From: Gammaproteobacteria bacterium
Lineage (GTDB): Bacteria > Pseudomonadota > Gammaproteobacteria > SZUA-140
Length of the DNA stretch: 64,000 nucleotides
Assembly (NCBI GenBank): GCA_016716465.1
Contig: JADJWH010000004.1
Span: 592,384 to 656,383, forward strand
Reading direction: 5' to 3'
Shown here one piece after another: positions 33,036 to 41,750 of this stretch (position 1 is its first letter; every line of letters starts with the position of its first letter). The position numbers were made by a program, and so were the translations under genes. The notes under the pieces were generated by a model. That model made no database searches and was not told the DNA's origin. It was given only the letters and a program-made list of their open reading frames with translations.

Positions 33036-33230
33036 TCAGGACGGCGGCAGCAGCTCCGCCGGCAGTTGCCCGCCCGCGGGCGGGGCGATCTCGGATGCGA
33101 TGGCGGTCGGGTTCAGGGTGTCGCCGGCCGCTTCGCCGTCTTCATTGGGGTCAGAGTTTCCATCCGATCCGTTGCAGGCGGCAAGTCCGGCGAGAAGGAG
33201 CGCCGGCAGGATACGCAGGGTGCGTTTCAT
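33036..33230 (-). CDS. Small lipoprotein, unknown
   Basis: 64 aa with lipobox GLAAC (Cys19). The short mature part is acidic and proline-rich. GGAGGAAAAG lies directly before ATG 33230; the GTG at 33242 overlaps that site and was rejected. It follows the YcnI-type gene with 13 bases between, so it is probably the second gene of that operon. Confidence 0.65.
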   Translation of the reverse strand: MKRTLRILPALLLAGLAACNGSDGNSDPNEDGEAAGDTLNPTAIASEIAPPAGGQLPAELLPPS

Positions 33231-33243
33231 CTTTTCCTCCACC

Positions 33244-33897
33244 TCAGTATTTGACCCAGTATTCCGTCCCGGCCGTGATGACGGTCAGCGGGTTCTGGAT
33301 CAGGTCCGCGATCACCGGGTTGGCGCTGTAGGCCTGGCTGCCGGCCCACACGATCTGGGCGTCGGCGAAGGTCGCCGCGATATCCTCGAGTGAGATATCG
33401 GCCTGTGCCGTGTACTTGTTCCAGCCGGTGGCATGGGTCGGAACGATCCGCAGCGTCGGCGCATCAACGCCTTCCCAGACGATTTGCGTGCTGCCCGCGC
33501 AGGATTGTGTGGTGCGGAATTGCAGCGAGGCGAGCGGCGTGTTGGGTGCGGTGAAGCGGAAGCTCACCTGATAGAACAGCGCGTCGTCCGCACCGACATC
33601 AGAGGAATCGCGTTCCCACACCAGCTTGACGGGATCGCCCGAGTCGTCAACGCTCGCCTGCCCGACGGGCGAGCTCATCGGACGTGCGGTGATGCCGGCG
33701 GGCAGTTCGATCTCGACCTTGTAGGTATCGTAGTTGCCGAGCTCGTCCTCGCAGCCGTGATTGATGTTGGCGACCGCGATGAACGAGCGTCCGGCCTCCG
33801 CCGTGGCGTCGACGAAAGTGACATGGGCATGGGCCGCCGGGACGGTGGCGAGCAGCAGCAGGCCCGAGCCGGACAGCAAAGTCGTGCGGATTTTCAT
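33244..33897 (-). CDS. YcnI-like copper-associated protein (DUF1775)
   Basis: 217 aa, exported: the signal peptide probably ends ..PAAHA, leaving His as the first mature residue (HVTF). This is the arrangement of YcnI/DUF1775 proteins, which bind copper through an N-terminal histidine brace. NHGCE and KLVWERDS are further family-like stretches. Usually next to copper transport genes; here it is divergent from a predicted outer-membrane protein and a lipoprotein, with shared operator-like dyads between them. Confidence 0.8.
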   Translation of the reverse strand: MKIRTTLLSGSGLLLLATVPAAHAHVTFVDATAEAGRSFIAVANINHGCEDELGNYDTYKVEIELPAGITARPMSSPVGQASVDDSGDPVKLVWERDSSDVGADDALFYQVSFRFTAPNTPLASLQFRTTQSCAGSTQIVWEGVDAPTLRIVPTHATGWNKYTAQADISLEDIAATFADAQIVWAGSQAYSANPVIADLIQNPLTVITAGTEYWVKY

Positions 33898-33964
33898 TTG
33901 AATCAGCCTCCCTCGAATGTGAAATCAGGAAGGGCATCTTAATCAACCCGCGTGCGTCTGATAA

Positions 33965-33981
33965 TGCGACATATTGCCGCA
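33965..33981. promoter_or_regulatory. Operator-like dyad 1 of the YcnI locus
   Basis: TGCGACA-TAT-TGCCGCA, a 17-base imperfect palindrome. A near-identical dyad lies 68 bases to the right. Both are between the divergent genes at 33897 and 34105. Confidence 0.55.
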
Positions 33982-34032
33982 CCCCGTGCCTGGCGGAACC
34001 CACGGTATACAGATAAACAGGAACACCGAAGG

Positions 34033-34049
34033 TGCGACAATTTGCCGCA
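34033..34049. promoter_or_regulatory. Operator-like dyad 2 of the YcnI locus
   Basis: TGCGACA-ATT-TGCCGCA, same half-sites as dyad 1. The regulator is not identified; a metal-responsive one would fit the neighbours. Confidence 0.55.
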
Positions 34050-34104
34050 TTTACCGCACTACCATGTCGATTGATAATGGCCGCTCATTCATTCCGGGGG
34101 AACG

Positions 34105-34998
34105 ATGCTACGGATCACCGCGGCCAGCCTGGCAGTCATCGGTATCATCCATGCGGAGCCTGTCCTCGCCTGCGCGACCTGTCTGTGCGGAGACCCGACC
34201 ATCACGACCATGGGGGCGGAGAAGCCCTTCGCGGGCCGGCTGCGCATCGGCGTGGATGCGCTGACGCGCGGGGAGACGGTGGGTGATCCCGGCGTCGACG
34301 GCCAGGACATCGATGAGACGCGCGTCACCTACAGCCTGAGTTATGCGCCGAGTGCAGACTGGATCTTCGCGGCCAGCCTGCCATACGTGCACAAGGAGGT
34401 GCGGCGCTTCGATCTCTCGCATGAGACGGCGAGCGGTCTCGGCGACGCCGATCTGTCCGCGCGCTGGTACCTGCGCGACGCCGCGCAGATTCCGGCCCGC
34501 CATCTGTGGGGCCTGCAGTTCGGCGTGCGCGTTCCGACCTCCTCCGAACAGCAAAGCAACGGCGTTCCGATCGATATCGATGCCCAGCCCGGCGGCGGGG
34601 CGACGATCCCGAATCTCGGCGTGTGGTACGGCTATTTCCGCACGCCGTCCTTTTTCTATCTGAGCGCCGCCTACCAACATGCCGTGGACGAAGGCTATCA
34701 GGGCTATGAGGCCGGCGATGTCATGCTGATGACCGCGCATGCGCAGTACGCGCTGGCCGGTAACGGGCTGGCGCTGTCCTTCAGCCTCGACGCGCGCAGC
34801 AAGGAACACGATCACTATTCCGGTGTGGTCGACCCGGATTCGGGCGGCGTGCTGGTGATGGCGACGCCGGGCGTCGTGTGGATGCCGCTGACGGACCTGA
34901 TCGTCAACCTGAGCTATCAGATCCCCGCGATCGAGAATCTGCACGGCCGGCAGGAAGAGGACCCCGTGTTCCGCATCGGAGTGACCTATGATCTGTAA
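34105..34998 (+). CDS. Predicted outer-membrane beta-barrel protein of the YcnI locus
   Basis: 297 aa. The signal peptide is followed at once by CATCLCGDPT, a cysteine cluster that could bind metal. The remainder alternates amphipathic strands (FGVRVPTSS, FYLSAAYQHAV, LALSFSLDARS) and ends in FRIGVTYDL, with an aromatic-rich terminal strand as in outer-membrane barrels. Role in copper or other metal handling is inferred from the neighbours. Confidence 0.6.
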   Translation: MLRITAASLAVIGIIHAEPVLACATCLCGDPTITTMGAEKPFAGRLRIGVDALTRGETVGDPGVDGQDIDETRVTYSLSYAPSADWIFAASLPYVHKEVRRFDLSHETASGLGDADLSARWYLRDAAQIPARHLWGLQFGVRVPTSSEQQSNGVPIDIDAQPGGGATIPNLGVWYGYFRTPSFFYLSAAYQHAVDEGYQGYEAGDVMLMTAHAQYALAGNGLALSFSLDARSKEHDHYSGVVDPDSGGVLVMATPGVVWMPLTDLIVNLSYQIPAIENLHGRQEEDPVFRIGVTYDL

Positions 34999-35920
34999 AC
35001 GATCCCTCGGCATCGCGCTGATGCTTGCGGGCGCCGCGGCCGTGTCCGCCTGCAATGAGGATGACAGCATCGAGTCCGGCCTGACCGTGCATCTCGCCGA
35101 GCTGCATGCCAGTGCGCGCGCGGGCGAGGAGCCGGTCGAGGTGACGGTCACCCCGAGCAGCCCGCTCATCGAGGGAGGATATGACCAGGCCAATCTCGAG
35201 AAACACCCGATCCGCGACGCCAACGGCCGCTCGCTCGCGCTGTACCGCGCCTACCTGGTGCTGGATAACCTGGAGCTGGTGCCGTGTACCGGCCTGGCCG
35301 CCTTGCCGCGGCGTCTGCTGGATGCGATCGTGCCGGCGGCGCATGCCCATGCCGGTCATGGCAGCGAGCCGGTCGGCGGCCGCGCGCTGGATCATCCGAA
35401 CGTGATCGATATCGTCACCCAGGAGGAATTCATCCTGCCGCTCGGCGATCAGGCCATCGCGCCCGGCCGCTACTGCGGGATCCGCGCCGCGCTGGTCCGT
35501 CTGGCGTCCGAGGCCTACGGCACGCCGGACTACGCGGCCGCCTCGAATGACGACCCGACCACGGCGCCCGAGGTCCCGGAAATGGCGGGCCGGATCTTCG
35601 CCATCCGCGCGGACTATTGCGCCGAGACCGACGGCTCCGGTTTGTGTACGCGGCGCGTGAAGGTGGATGTCGACGATGGCGGCCTGCCCGAACCGGCGCC
35701 GGTGATGTTGTCCTTTGATGCGCCGATCGAGCTGAGTGCCGCCCGGCGCGAGGTCTATATCATCGTCGGCATCGCCCACGGCGAGTGGATGCGTGATGTC
35801 GATGTGACCCGGCTCGCTGCCGATGCCGGTGAACTCCGGAAACTGCTGGACAACATCGCCGCCTCGATCCACGTTTACGGCGCCGGCCTCGGCGCGTTAC
35901 CGCCGAATATCGCGGGATGA
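34988..35920 (+). CDS. Histidine-rich-loop lipoprotein of the YcnI locus
   Basis: 310 aa with lipobox VSAC (Cys22). The central region has AHAHAGHG, a likely metal-binding loop, and paired cysteines (VPCTG, GRYCGIR, DYCAE, GLCTRR). It overlaps the barrel gene by 11 bases, so the two are translated together. It resembles MbnP-type periplasmic metal proteins in general make-up only; identity is not secure. Confidence 0.6.
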   Translation: MICKRSLGIALMLAGAAAVSACNEDDSIESGLTVHLAELHASARAGEEPVEVTVTPSSPLIEGGYDQANLEKHPIRDANGRSLALYRAYLVLDNLELVPCTGLAALPRRLLDAIVPAAHAHAGHGSEPVGGRALDHPNVIDIVTQEEFILPLGDQAIAPGRYCGIRAALVRLASEAYGTPDYAAASNDDPTTAPEVPEMAGRIFAIRADYCAETDGSGLCTRRVKVDVDDGGLPEPAPVMLSFDAPIELSAARREVYIIVGIAHGEWMRDVDVTRLAADAGELRKLLDNIAASIHVYGAGLGALPPNIAG

Positions 35921-35933
35921 GCCGCGGAGCGAA

Positions 35934-35959
35934 GGGGTCGGATTCGCGAATCCGTCCCC
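35934..35959. repeat. REP-like palindrome (variant)
   Basis: GGGGTCGGATTCG-CGAATCCGTCCCC, a variant of the GGGGACAGATT palindrome, between two convergent genes. Confidence 0.7.
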
Positions 35960-35980
35960 CGTTCGTAATTCAGCCGTGAT

Positions 35981-36664
35981 TCAGCGTCGTCGCAGCAGGA
36001 TGACCGGTCCGCCAGGAAAGTAAGGCTGCAGACGATAGTCCTCCGCCAGCCGTTCGAAGGTCGCGCGCGCATAGAAGCAGACGTGCGTCGGATCGTTCTT
36101 GTAATACCAGTCCGCGAAGGCGGGCGCCTCATCATAGAGGCTGGTCATGACGCCGATCCAGCCGCCGGGCCGGACCAGCGAAACGATGCGCCGCCATTCC
36201 CGTTCCGGGCGGGCGAAATGCTCCGCCGCCTCGGTGCAGGTCAGGAAATCGTAGGTTTGCGCCAATGTGCCGCGATCGGGGGCATAGAACGGATCGTACA
36301 GGCGCATCGGGAAGCCCGCCGCCTCGAACATCATCGCCAGCGCCGGGCCGGGCCCGCAGCCGTAATCGATGCCCGTCGCGCCGGGCGCCAGCCGCGGCGC
36401 CAGCGGCTCGAACAGTTGCGCGAGGAAGCGCCGGTAGCCGGCGTCGCCGGGATCGTTATTGTGAAGGTCGTAGCGTTGCTTTTCCCGGTCGGCTGTCAGA
36501 TGATGGCGCGCAGGCACGTGGATCAGCGCGCAGGCGGCGCAGCGCAGGTACGCGCGCGCGCCGTCGCGGTGATACGGCGCGGCATCGGGCGCGCCGCACA
36601 GCGGGCAGGCGCCGCCGTCCCGGGGGGCGCGGGTCTCTGCCGATGTTCCGGTGCCGGTCGTCAT
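35981..36664 (-). CDS. Class I methyltransferase with N-terminal zinc ribbon
   Basis: 227 aa from ATG 36664. N-terminal CPLC..CAAC zinc-ribbon pairs, then a SAM domain (TGIDYGCGPGPALAMMFE, LYDPFY, FLTCTEAAEHF). Belongs to the class of zinc-ribbon SAM methyltransferases often called methyltransferase type 11/23; substrate unknown. Confidence 0.8.
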   Translation of the reverse strand: MTTGTGTSAETRAPRDGGACPLCGAPDAAPYHRDGARAYLRCAACALIHVPARHHLTADREKQRYDLHNNDPGDAGYRRFLAQLFEPLAPRLAPGATGIDYGCGPGPALAMMFEAAGFPMRLYDPFYAPDRGTLAQTYDFLTCTEAAEHFARPEREWRRIVSLVRPGGWIGVMTSLYDEAPAFADWYYKNDPTHVCFYARATFERLAEDYRLQPYFPGGPVILLRRR

Positions 36665-36693
36665 GTCAGTCAAAGCTCATGGAGGTTATCGCC

Positions 36694-37176
36694 ATGCCGT
36701 CGTTCGATGTCGTCTCCGAAGTGGACAAGCACGAGCTGGCCAACGCGCTCGATCAGGCCAATCGCGAGGTCGGAAACCGCTTCGATTTTAAGGGCACCGG
36801 CTCCAAATATGAACAGGAGGAGCAGGTGGTCACGCTGCATACGCAGTCCGATTTTCAGCTCAAGCAGATGCTGGACATCCTGCAGGACAAGCTGACGCGC
36901 CGCGGCATCGACATCGCCTGCCTCAAGATCGACGAGCCCGAGATCTTCGGGCGCGAGGCGCGCCAGCGCGTCACCGTGCGCGAGGGACTGGAGACGACGC
37001 TGGCCAAGGAGATCGTCAAGCGGATCAAGGAGAGCAAGCTCAAGGTGCAGGCGGCGATCCAGGGCGACAGCGTGCGCGTGACCGGCAAGAAGAAGGATGA
37101 TCTGCAGGACGCCATCGCGCTGCTGCGCCAGTCGAAGCTGGAGATGCCGCTGCAGTTCAAGAATTTCAGGGACTGA
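36694..37176 (+). CDS. yajQ: YajQ-family nucleotide-binding protein
   Basis: 160 aa, full family length: PSFDVVSEVDKHELANALDQ start, then RFDFKGTGS, and the closing LEMPLQFKNFRD. YajQ proteins bind nucleotides, including cyclic di-GMP in Xanthomonas. GGAGGTTATC precedes ATG 36694. Divergent from the zinc-ribbon methyltransferase. Confidence 0.95.
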   Translation: MPSFDVVSEVDKHELANALDQANREVGNRFDFKGTGSKYEQEEQVVTLHTQSDFQLKQMLDILQDKLTRRGIDIACLKIDEPEIFGREARQRVTVREGLETTLAKEIVKRIKESKLKVQAAIQGDSVRVTGKKKDDLQDAIALLRQSKLEMPLQFKNFRD

Positions 37177-37192
37177 CGCCCGGGCAGGCGGG

Positions 37193-38050
37193 TCAGACCG
37201 CCGCTGTTCCGGGCCGGGGCTTTTCCAGCCACTGCTGGTAGGCCAGTCCGTAGTTCGTGCCTTTCGTGTCGTCGAGGTACTTCAGCAGGTACGCGGTAAG
37301 GTCGACCTGTTCGTAGATGTCGTGCGCGAGGATCGCGTACTTGATGATCTTGTCGGTGGACAGGGGCGAGAGATCGAGCCAGTTCTTCGTGTACAGCGCG
37401 TCGCACCACAGGATGTTGGTGCCGAGGTTGGGGTTTTCGTTGAGCAGCGTCGGCTTGATGCAGCGCGTTCCAAAGCCGACGAATTTTGCGAACATGAAAT
37501 TCCTGCTGCGCAGGTAGGTGTCGACGTCGGCGAACAGCGGCTGATTCTCGTACAGCGGGTGGAACTCGGCCTCGCTGTGGATCAGCAGGACCTTGTCCAG
37601 CAGCTTCTCGCCGCCCTTGAACACCATCAGCTCCGCGCCCTGGACGTCGATCTTGATGTAATCCACGTCGTCGATTTCGGGGATGTCATCCAGCCGCCTG
37701 GTCTCGATGTCGTGCTGCGCGACCGGCGTGACCAGCTCCGCCAGGTTCTGGAATTTTTCCAGCAGCGGGGTGTTCGGCTTGAACAGGGAGCCGGTCGCGA
37801 ACCAGTTCGTCTCCCAGAACACCGCGGGTTTTCCATCGCCGATGAAATAGGGGAAGAATTCGTGCGGCTTGCCGTAATGTTCCCGCAGCCGTTCGCACTC
37901 GGCCCGGTTGGGCTCGAAACCGATCAGGCGCACCAGTCCGGAGGCGATCAGGTGCGCGTAGGGCGGCTTTTCCGTCATGCTCGCGCCGACATCGAGAATA
38001 GTGATCCGGGTTTCCGGCTGGATCAGCTCGGAGAGGGAGAAGTTCAGCAT
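37193..38050 (-). CDS. FkbM-family methyltransferase
   Basis: 285 aa from ATG 38050, which starts at the SAM domain; a longer frame to 38197 adds only low-complexity residues. ITILDVGASMTE (motif I), LIGFEPNRAEC and DYIKIDVQGAELMVFKGG mark FkbM methyltransferases. These often decorate surface polysaccharides; substrate unknown. Confidence 0.85.
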   Translation of the reverse strand: MLNFSLSELIQPETRITILDVGASMTEKPPYAHLIASGLVRLIGFEPNRAECERLREHYGKPHEFFPYFIGDGKPAVFWETNWFATGSLFKPNTPLLEKFQNLAELVTPVAQHDIETRRLDDIPEIDDVDYIKIDVQGAELMVFKGGEKLLDKVLLIHSEAEFHPLYENQPLFADVDTYLRSRNFMFAKFVGFGTRCIKPTLLNENPNLGTNILWCDALYTKNWLDLSPLSTDKIIKYAILAHDIYEQVDLTAYLLKYLDDTKGTNYGLAYQQWLEKPRPGTAAV

Positions 38051-38250
38051 GATCGTCCTGCTCGTGGGCTCGTGGCCGGCGGTCTGCGATCGGTATAGTT
38101 CTAATAGTCGCCGCCTTGGGCTATTTGACCATGGAACCGGAACGGCGCTCAAGGCGGAATCGCGGACGGTCCGCGCCACGGCGTGGCATCGCGTCACAAC
38201 CCCTTAGCCTGGCTGGAGATTTTCCGCGGTGGCGGGAAGGCCGTCCGGCC

Positions 38251-39045
38251 TCAGGTCCACAGCAGGCGCAGCGCCACCAGCACCAGCAGCAGCGCGAACA
38301 GGCGCCGCAGCCGCGCGACGGGCAGGCGGTGCGTGAGGCGCGCGCCCAGGGGCGCGGTGAAGATGCTCGCCGCGGCGATCGCGATCGCCGCCGGCCAGTT
38401 GATGTAACCGCTGCTGCCGGGCGGCAGGCCGGTCACGTCGAGTCCGGCGATCAGATAGGCGGCCGTCCCGGTCAGTGCGATGGGCAGGCCGCAGGCGGCC
38501 GAGGTGGCGATGGCGCGGCGCAGTTCGACGCGGCACCAGGTGAGGAACGGCGTGGTAAGCGTGCCGCCGCCGATGCCGATCAGCGCGGACACGGCGCCGA
38601 TCGTGATCCCCGCCGCGCCCATGCCCGCCCGGCCGGGCAGCGCGCGTCGTCCCGCCGGCATGGCGCCGAGAGCCATCTGCAGCGAGACCGCCAGCATGAA
38701 GACGCCGAAGATGAGGCGCAGGGTCTCGCCGTCGACCCGGTCCGCGAGCATCGCGCCGGCGGCGGTGCCGAGCACGATGCCCGGCATGAGCCGGCGTGCC
38801 AGCGGCCAGGAGATCGCGCCGTGACGGTGGTGGGCGCGGATCGAGGACAGCGCAGTCGGGATGATGGTCGCGAGCGAGGTTCCGATGGCGCTGTGCATCA
38901 GCGCGTCACCGTTCTGGGCCGCGAACAGGAATGCGAGCGCGGGCACGATGATGAGGCCGCCGCCGATGCCGAACAGGCCGGCGAAAAAACCGGTGGCGGC
39001 GCCGAGCAGGAGATAGAACGGCAGAAACTGCGGGAGGCTCTCCAC
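38251..39045 (-). CDS. TauE/SafE-family transporter
   Basis: 264 aa from GTG 39045. Two repeats of four helices, each beginning with the family motif (ATGFFAGLFGIGGGLIIVP and IGAVSALIGIGGGTLTTPF). These proteins export sulfite, sulfoacetate or other anions across the inner membrane. The much longer upstream frame is the shadow of the dehydrogenase gene and was dropped. Confidence 0.85.
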   Translation of the reverse strand: MESLPQFLPFYLLLGAATGFFAGLFGIGGGLIIVPALAFLFAAQNGDALMHSAIGTSLATIIPTALSSIRAHHRHGAISWPLARRLMPGIVLGTAAGAMLADRVDGETLRLIFGVFMLAVSLQMALGAMPAGRRALPGRAGMGAAGITIGAVSALIGIGGGTLTTPFLTWCRVELRRAIATSAACGLPIALTGTAAYLIAGLDVTGLPPGSSGYINWPAAIAIAAASIFTAPLGARLTHRLPVARLRRLFALLLVLVALRLLWT

Positions 39046-39068
39046 CGGTGCGCGCCGCGCCGTCGCGC

Positions 39069-40433
39069 TCAGCGGATCCAGACGGTCTTGGCGTTGACGA
39101 ACTCGAGCATGCCGAGGCGCGCCAGCTCGCGCCCGTAGCCGGAATCCTTGACGCCGCCGAAGGGCAGGCGCGGGTCGCTCTTGACCATGCCGTTGACGAA
39201 GGCGCAGCCGCACTGCAGCCGGCGCGCGACGTGCTCGCCGCGCGCGGCGTCGCGCGTCCACACGCTGCCGCCGAGTCCGAAGCGCGAGGCGTTGGCCAGT
39301 TCCACGGCCTCCGCCTCGTCGCGCACGCGCAGCACCGCCGCCACCGGGCCGAACAGTTCCTCGTCGGCGGCCGGCATGCCGGGCGTGACGCGGTCGAGGA
39401 TCGAGCCGTGATAATACGCGCCCGGTCCCGGGATCGGCTCGCAGCCTGTCACCGCGACGGCGCCGCGGGCGATGCTTGCCTCGACCTGGCGGTGCAGCTC
39501 GTCGCGCAGGTCCGGCCGCGCGAGCGGCGCCAGCGTGGTGGCCGGATCGAGCGGATCGCCCGCGCGCAGCGCCTCCACGCCGATGCGGAAGCGTTCGACG
39601 AACTCGTCGGCGACGGCCGCCTCGACGATGAAGCGCTTGGCGGCGATGCAGCTCTGGCCCGCGTTGACGAAACGCGAGGCGACGGCGTTCGCCGCGGCGA
39701 GCTCGAGGTCCGCGTCGGCCAGCACGATGAACGCGTCGGAGCCGCCCAGTTCGAGCACGCTCTTCTTGAGCGCGCGCCCGGCGGCGGCGCCCACCGTGCG
39801 GCCGGCGGCCTCGCTGCCGGTGAGGGTCACCGCGCGCACGCGCGGGTCCGCGATCACCGCCCCGACCTGTCCGGACTCGATCATCAGCGTGGTGAACGCG
39901 CCGGGCAGGAAGCCGGCGTCGCGGAACACTTCCTCGATGGCGAGCGCGCACTGCGGCACGTTGGAGGCGTGCTTGAGCAGGGCGGTGTTGCCGGCGGCGA
40001 GCGCCGGCGCGGCGAAACGGAAGACCTGCCAGAAGGGAAAATTCCACGGCATGATCGCGAGCACGGGGCCGAGCGGCTGCCAGGCGACGAGACTGCGGCC
40101 GGCGTCGCTGGCGACGGGTTCATCGGCCAGGAAGGTGGCCGCGTGGTCGGCGTAGTATTCGCAGCCGAGCGCGCACTTCTCGACCTCGGCGCGCGCCTCG
40201 CCGATGAGCTTGCCCATCTCGAGGGTGATCAGGCGGGCGAGCGGGTCGAGCCGTTCGCGCAGGAGCCAGGCAAGCTCACCCAGCAGCTCGCAGCGGCGGG
40301 CAAGCGGGGTATCCGCCCACAACGCCGCCGCGGCGGCCGCGCCGTCGAGGGCGGAATCGATCCGGGCCTCGTTCCAGGGCTCGATCACCTTCAGGACGGA
40401 CCCGTCGGCCGGATTGATCGATCGGAAAGCCAT
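39069..40433 (-). CDS. Aldehyde dehydrogenase, succinate-semialdehyde-type (Sad/GabD-like)
   Basis: 454 aa. ALDH landmarks: MPWNFPFWQVFRF, catalytic Glu in LELGGSDAFIV, catalytic Cys in NAGQSCIAAKRF and the C-terminal FGGVKDSGYGREL. It most resembles Sad/YneI-type succinate semialdehyde dehydrogenases. 23 bases separate it from the downstream TauE-like gene, so they may be co-transcribed. Confidence 0.9.
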   Translation of the reverse strand: MAFRSINPADGSVLKVIEPWNEARIDSALDGAAAAAALWADTPLARRCELLGELAWLLRERLDPLARLITLEMGKLIGEARAEVEKCALGCEYYADHAATFLADEPVASDAGRSLVAWQPLGPVLAIMPWNFPFWQVFRFAAPALAAGNTALLKHASNVPQCALAIEEVFRDAGFLPGAFTTLMIESGQVGAVIADPRVRAVTLTGSEAAGRTVGAAAGRALKKSVLELGGSDAFIVLADADLELAAANAVASRFVNAGQSCIAAKRFIVEAAVADEFVERFRIGVEALRAGDPLDPATTLAPLARPDLRDELHRQVEASIARGAVAVTGCEPIPGPGAYYHGSILDRVTPGMPAADEELFGPVAAVLRVRDEAEAVELANASRFGLGGSVWTRDAARGEHVARRLQCGCAFVNGMVKSDPRLPFGGVKDSGYGRELARLGMLEFVNAKTVWIR

Positions 40434-40639
40434 GCATCGACTCCATATATATTGCGCTCCAGATTAACACAGCTCATGGCCGGGATGGAGCCACGCGGCG
40501 CCGGAACCCGGGGACAGGCGCGCCGGCGCAGCCCGCGCCTGACAAAGCGCGGCGGACTCGCGTAAAATCGGCAGGCGCGCCGGCGGCCGGGGAAGACCGG
40601 ATGTGCGCGTCGCGTCGAGCCAATCACCGGAGAGTCGTA

Positions 40640-41617
40640 ATGCCCTTGAGAGTTGAACCGGCGGTCAAGCCGCTCGTATGCCTGCTGGGAGGCACCGGCT
40701 TCGTCGGCGGCCACCTTGCCGCCCTGTTGTCCGCCCACGGTTACCGCGTGCGCATCCCGACGCGGCGCGCGCAGCGTCACCGGGATCTGCGCGTGCTGCC
40801 CGGCGTCGAGCTGGTCGAGGCCGATGTCCACGATACCGTCGCCCTGCGCGCGCTGCTGCAGGGCTGCGCGGCGGCGGTCAATCTGGTCGCCGTCCTGAAC
40901 GAGGGCGGCGCCGGCCGCTTCCAGGACGTCCATGTCAAATTGCCGCGCAACCTCGTCAAGCTGTGCCGCGAGGCCGGGGTGAATCGCCTGCTGCACATGA
41001 GCGCGCTCAACGCCGACGCGCAGCGCGGGCCGAGCCGCTATCTGAAATCCAGGGGCGAAGGCGAGGACCTGGTGCACCAGGCGGAAGGCCTGGAGGTCAC
41101 GACATTCCGTCCGTCGGTCATCTTCGGACCCGACGATCACTTCTTCAATCGCTTCGCCTGCCTGCTCCGACTGCCGGTCCCGGTGTTCCCGCTCGCCTGT
41201 CCGCGCGCGCGCTTCGCGCCGGTGTTCGTCGGCGACGTCGCGCAGGCCATGCGCATCGCGCTGGAGGATCCGCGCACGATCGGCCAGCGCTACGACCTGT
41301 GCGGGCCGCGCGCCTATACGCTGAAGGAACTGGTGGAGTTCACCGTGCGCGTACTCAGGCTGCGCCGCCAGGTGCTCGGGCTGTCGCCGATGCTGTCCCG
41401 CCTGCAGGCCGCGGTGATGGGCCATCTGCCGGGCAAGGCCTTCACGCACGACAACTATCTCTCGCTGCAGGTGGATGCGGTGTGCGGCGGCGATTTCCCC
41501 GCGGTGTTCGGGGTCGCGCCGGCCACGGTGGAGGCGGTGGTGCCGGTGTATCTGGGGCACCGCGATCAGCGCGGACGGTTTGACGAATACCGCCAGCGCG
41601 CGCGCCACAATTATTGA
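40640..41617 (+). CDS. NAD(P)-binding epimerase-like protein (complex I NDUFA9-like)
   Basis: 325 aa extended SDR: LLGGTGFVGGHLAALL nucleotide-binding motif, VNLVAVLNEGG, and FRPSVIFGPDDHFFNR. It resembles NDUFA9-like NAD(P)H-binding proteins found in many gammaproteobacteria. Function there is uncertain. ATG 40640 chosen; GGAGAG upstream. Confidence 0.85.
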   Translation: MPLRVEPAVKPLVCLLGGTGFVGGHLAALLSAHGYRVRIPTRRAQRHRDLRVLPGVELVEADVHDTVALRALLQGCAAAVNLVAVLNEGGAGRFQDVHVKLPRNLVKLCREAGVNRLLHMSALNADAQRGPSRYLKSRGEGEDLVHQAEGLEVTTFRPSVIFGPDDHFFNRFACLLRLPVPVFPLACPRARFAPVFVGDVAQAMRIALEDPRTIGQRYDLCGPRAYTLKELVEFTVRVLRLRRQVLGLSPMLSRLQAAVMGHLPGKAFTHDNYLSLQVDAVCGGDFPAVFGVAPATVEAVVPVYLGHRDQRGRFDEYRQRARHNY

Positions 41618-41645
41618 GCCGCCGCCGCGGACGACGTTCATTCGC

Positions 41646-41672
41646 CGTCATTCCCGCGCGGGCGGGAATCCA
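41646..41672. repeat. CGTCATTCCCGC-type palindromic repeat
   Basis: GTCATTCCCGC-GCGG-GCGGGAATCCAG, a widespread proteobacterial hairpin repeat. Followed by a doubled ACATCGATCCCG. Confidence 0.7.
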
Positions 41673-41750
41673 GTACCCTGATACATCGATCCCGTACATC
41701 GATCCCGGCGCGGCGCAGCGCCCGGGAGGTCTGAAATCCGTGGAGGCGCC

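Noticed and set aside
34105..35920. Methanobactin (mbn) operon
   Set aside because: No precursor peptide or MbnB/MbnC-like gene is present; only a general similarity to metal-binding lipoproteins.
39046..40047. Long N-terminal extension of the TauE-like transporter
   Set aside because: The extension is antisense-like low-complexity sequence inside the aldehyde dehydrogenase gene; a GTG at 39045 gives a normal start.
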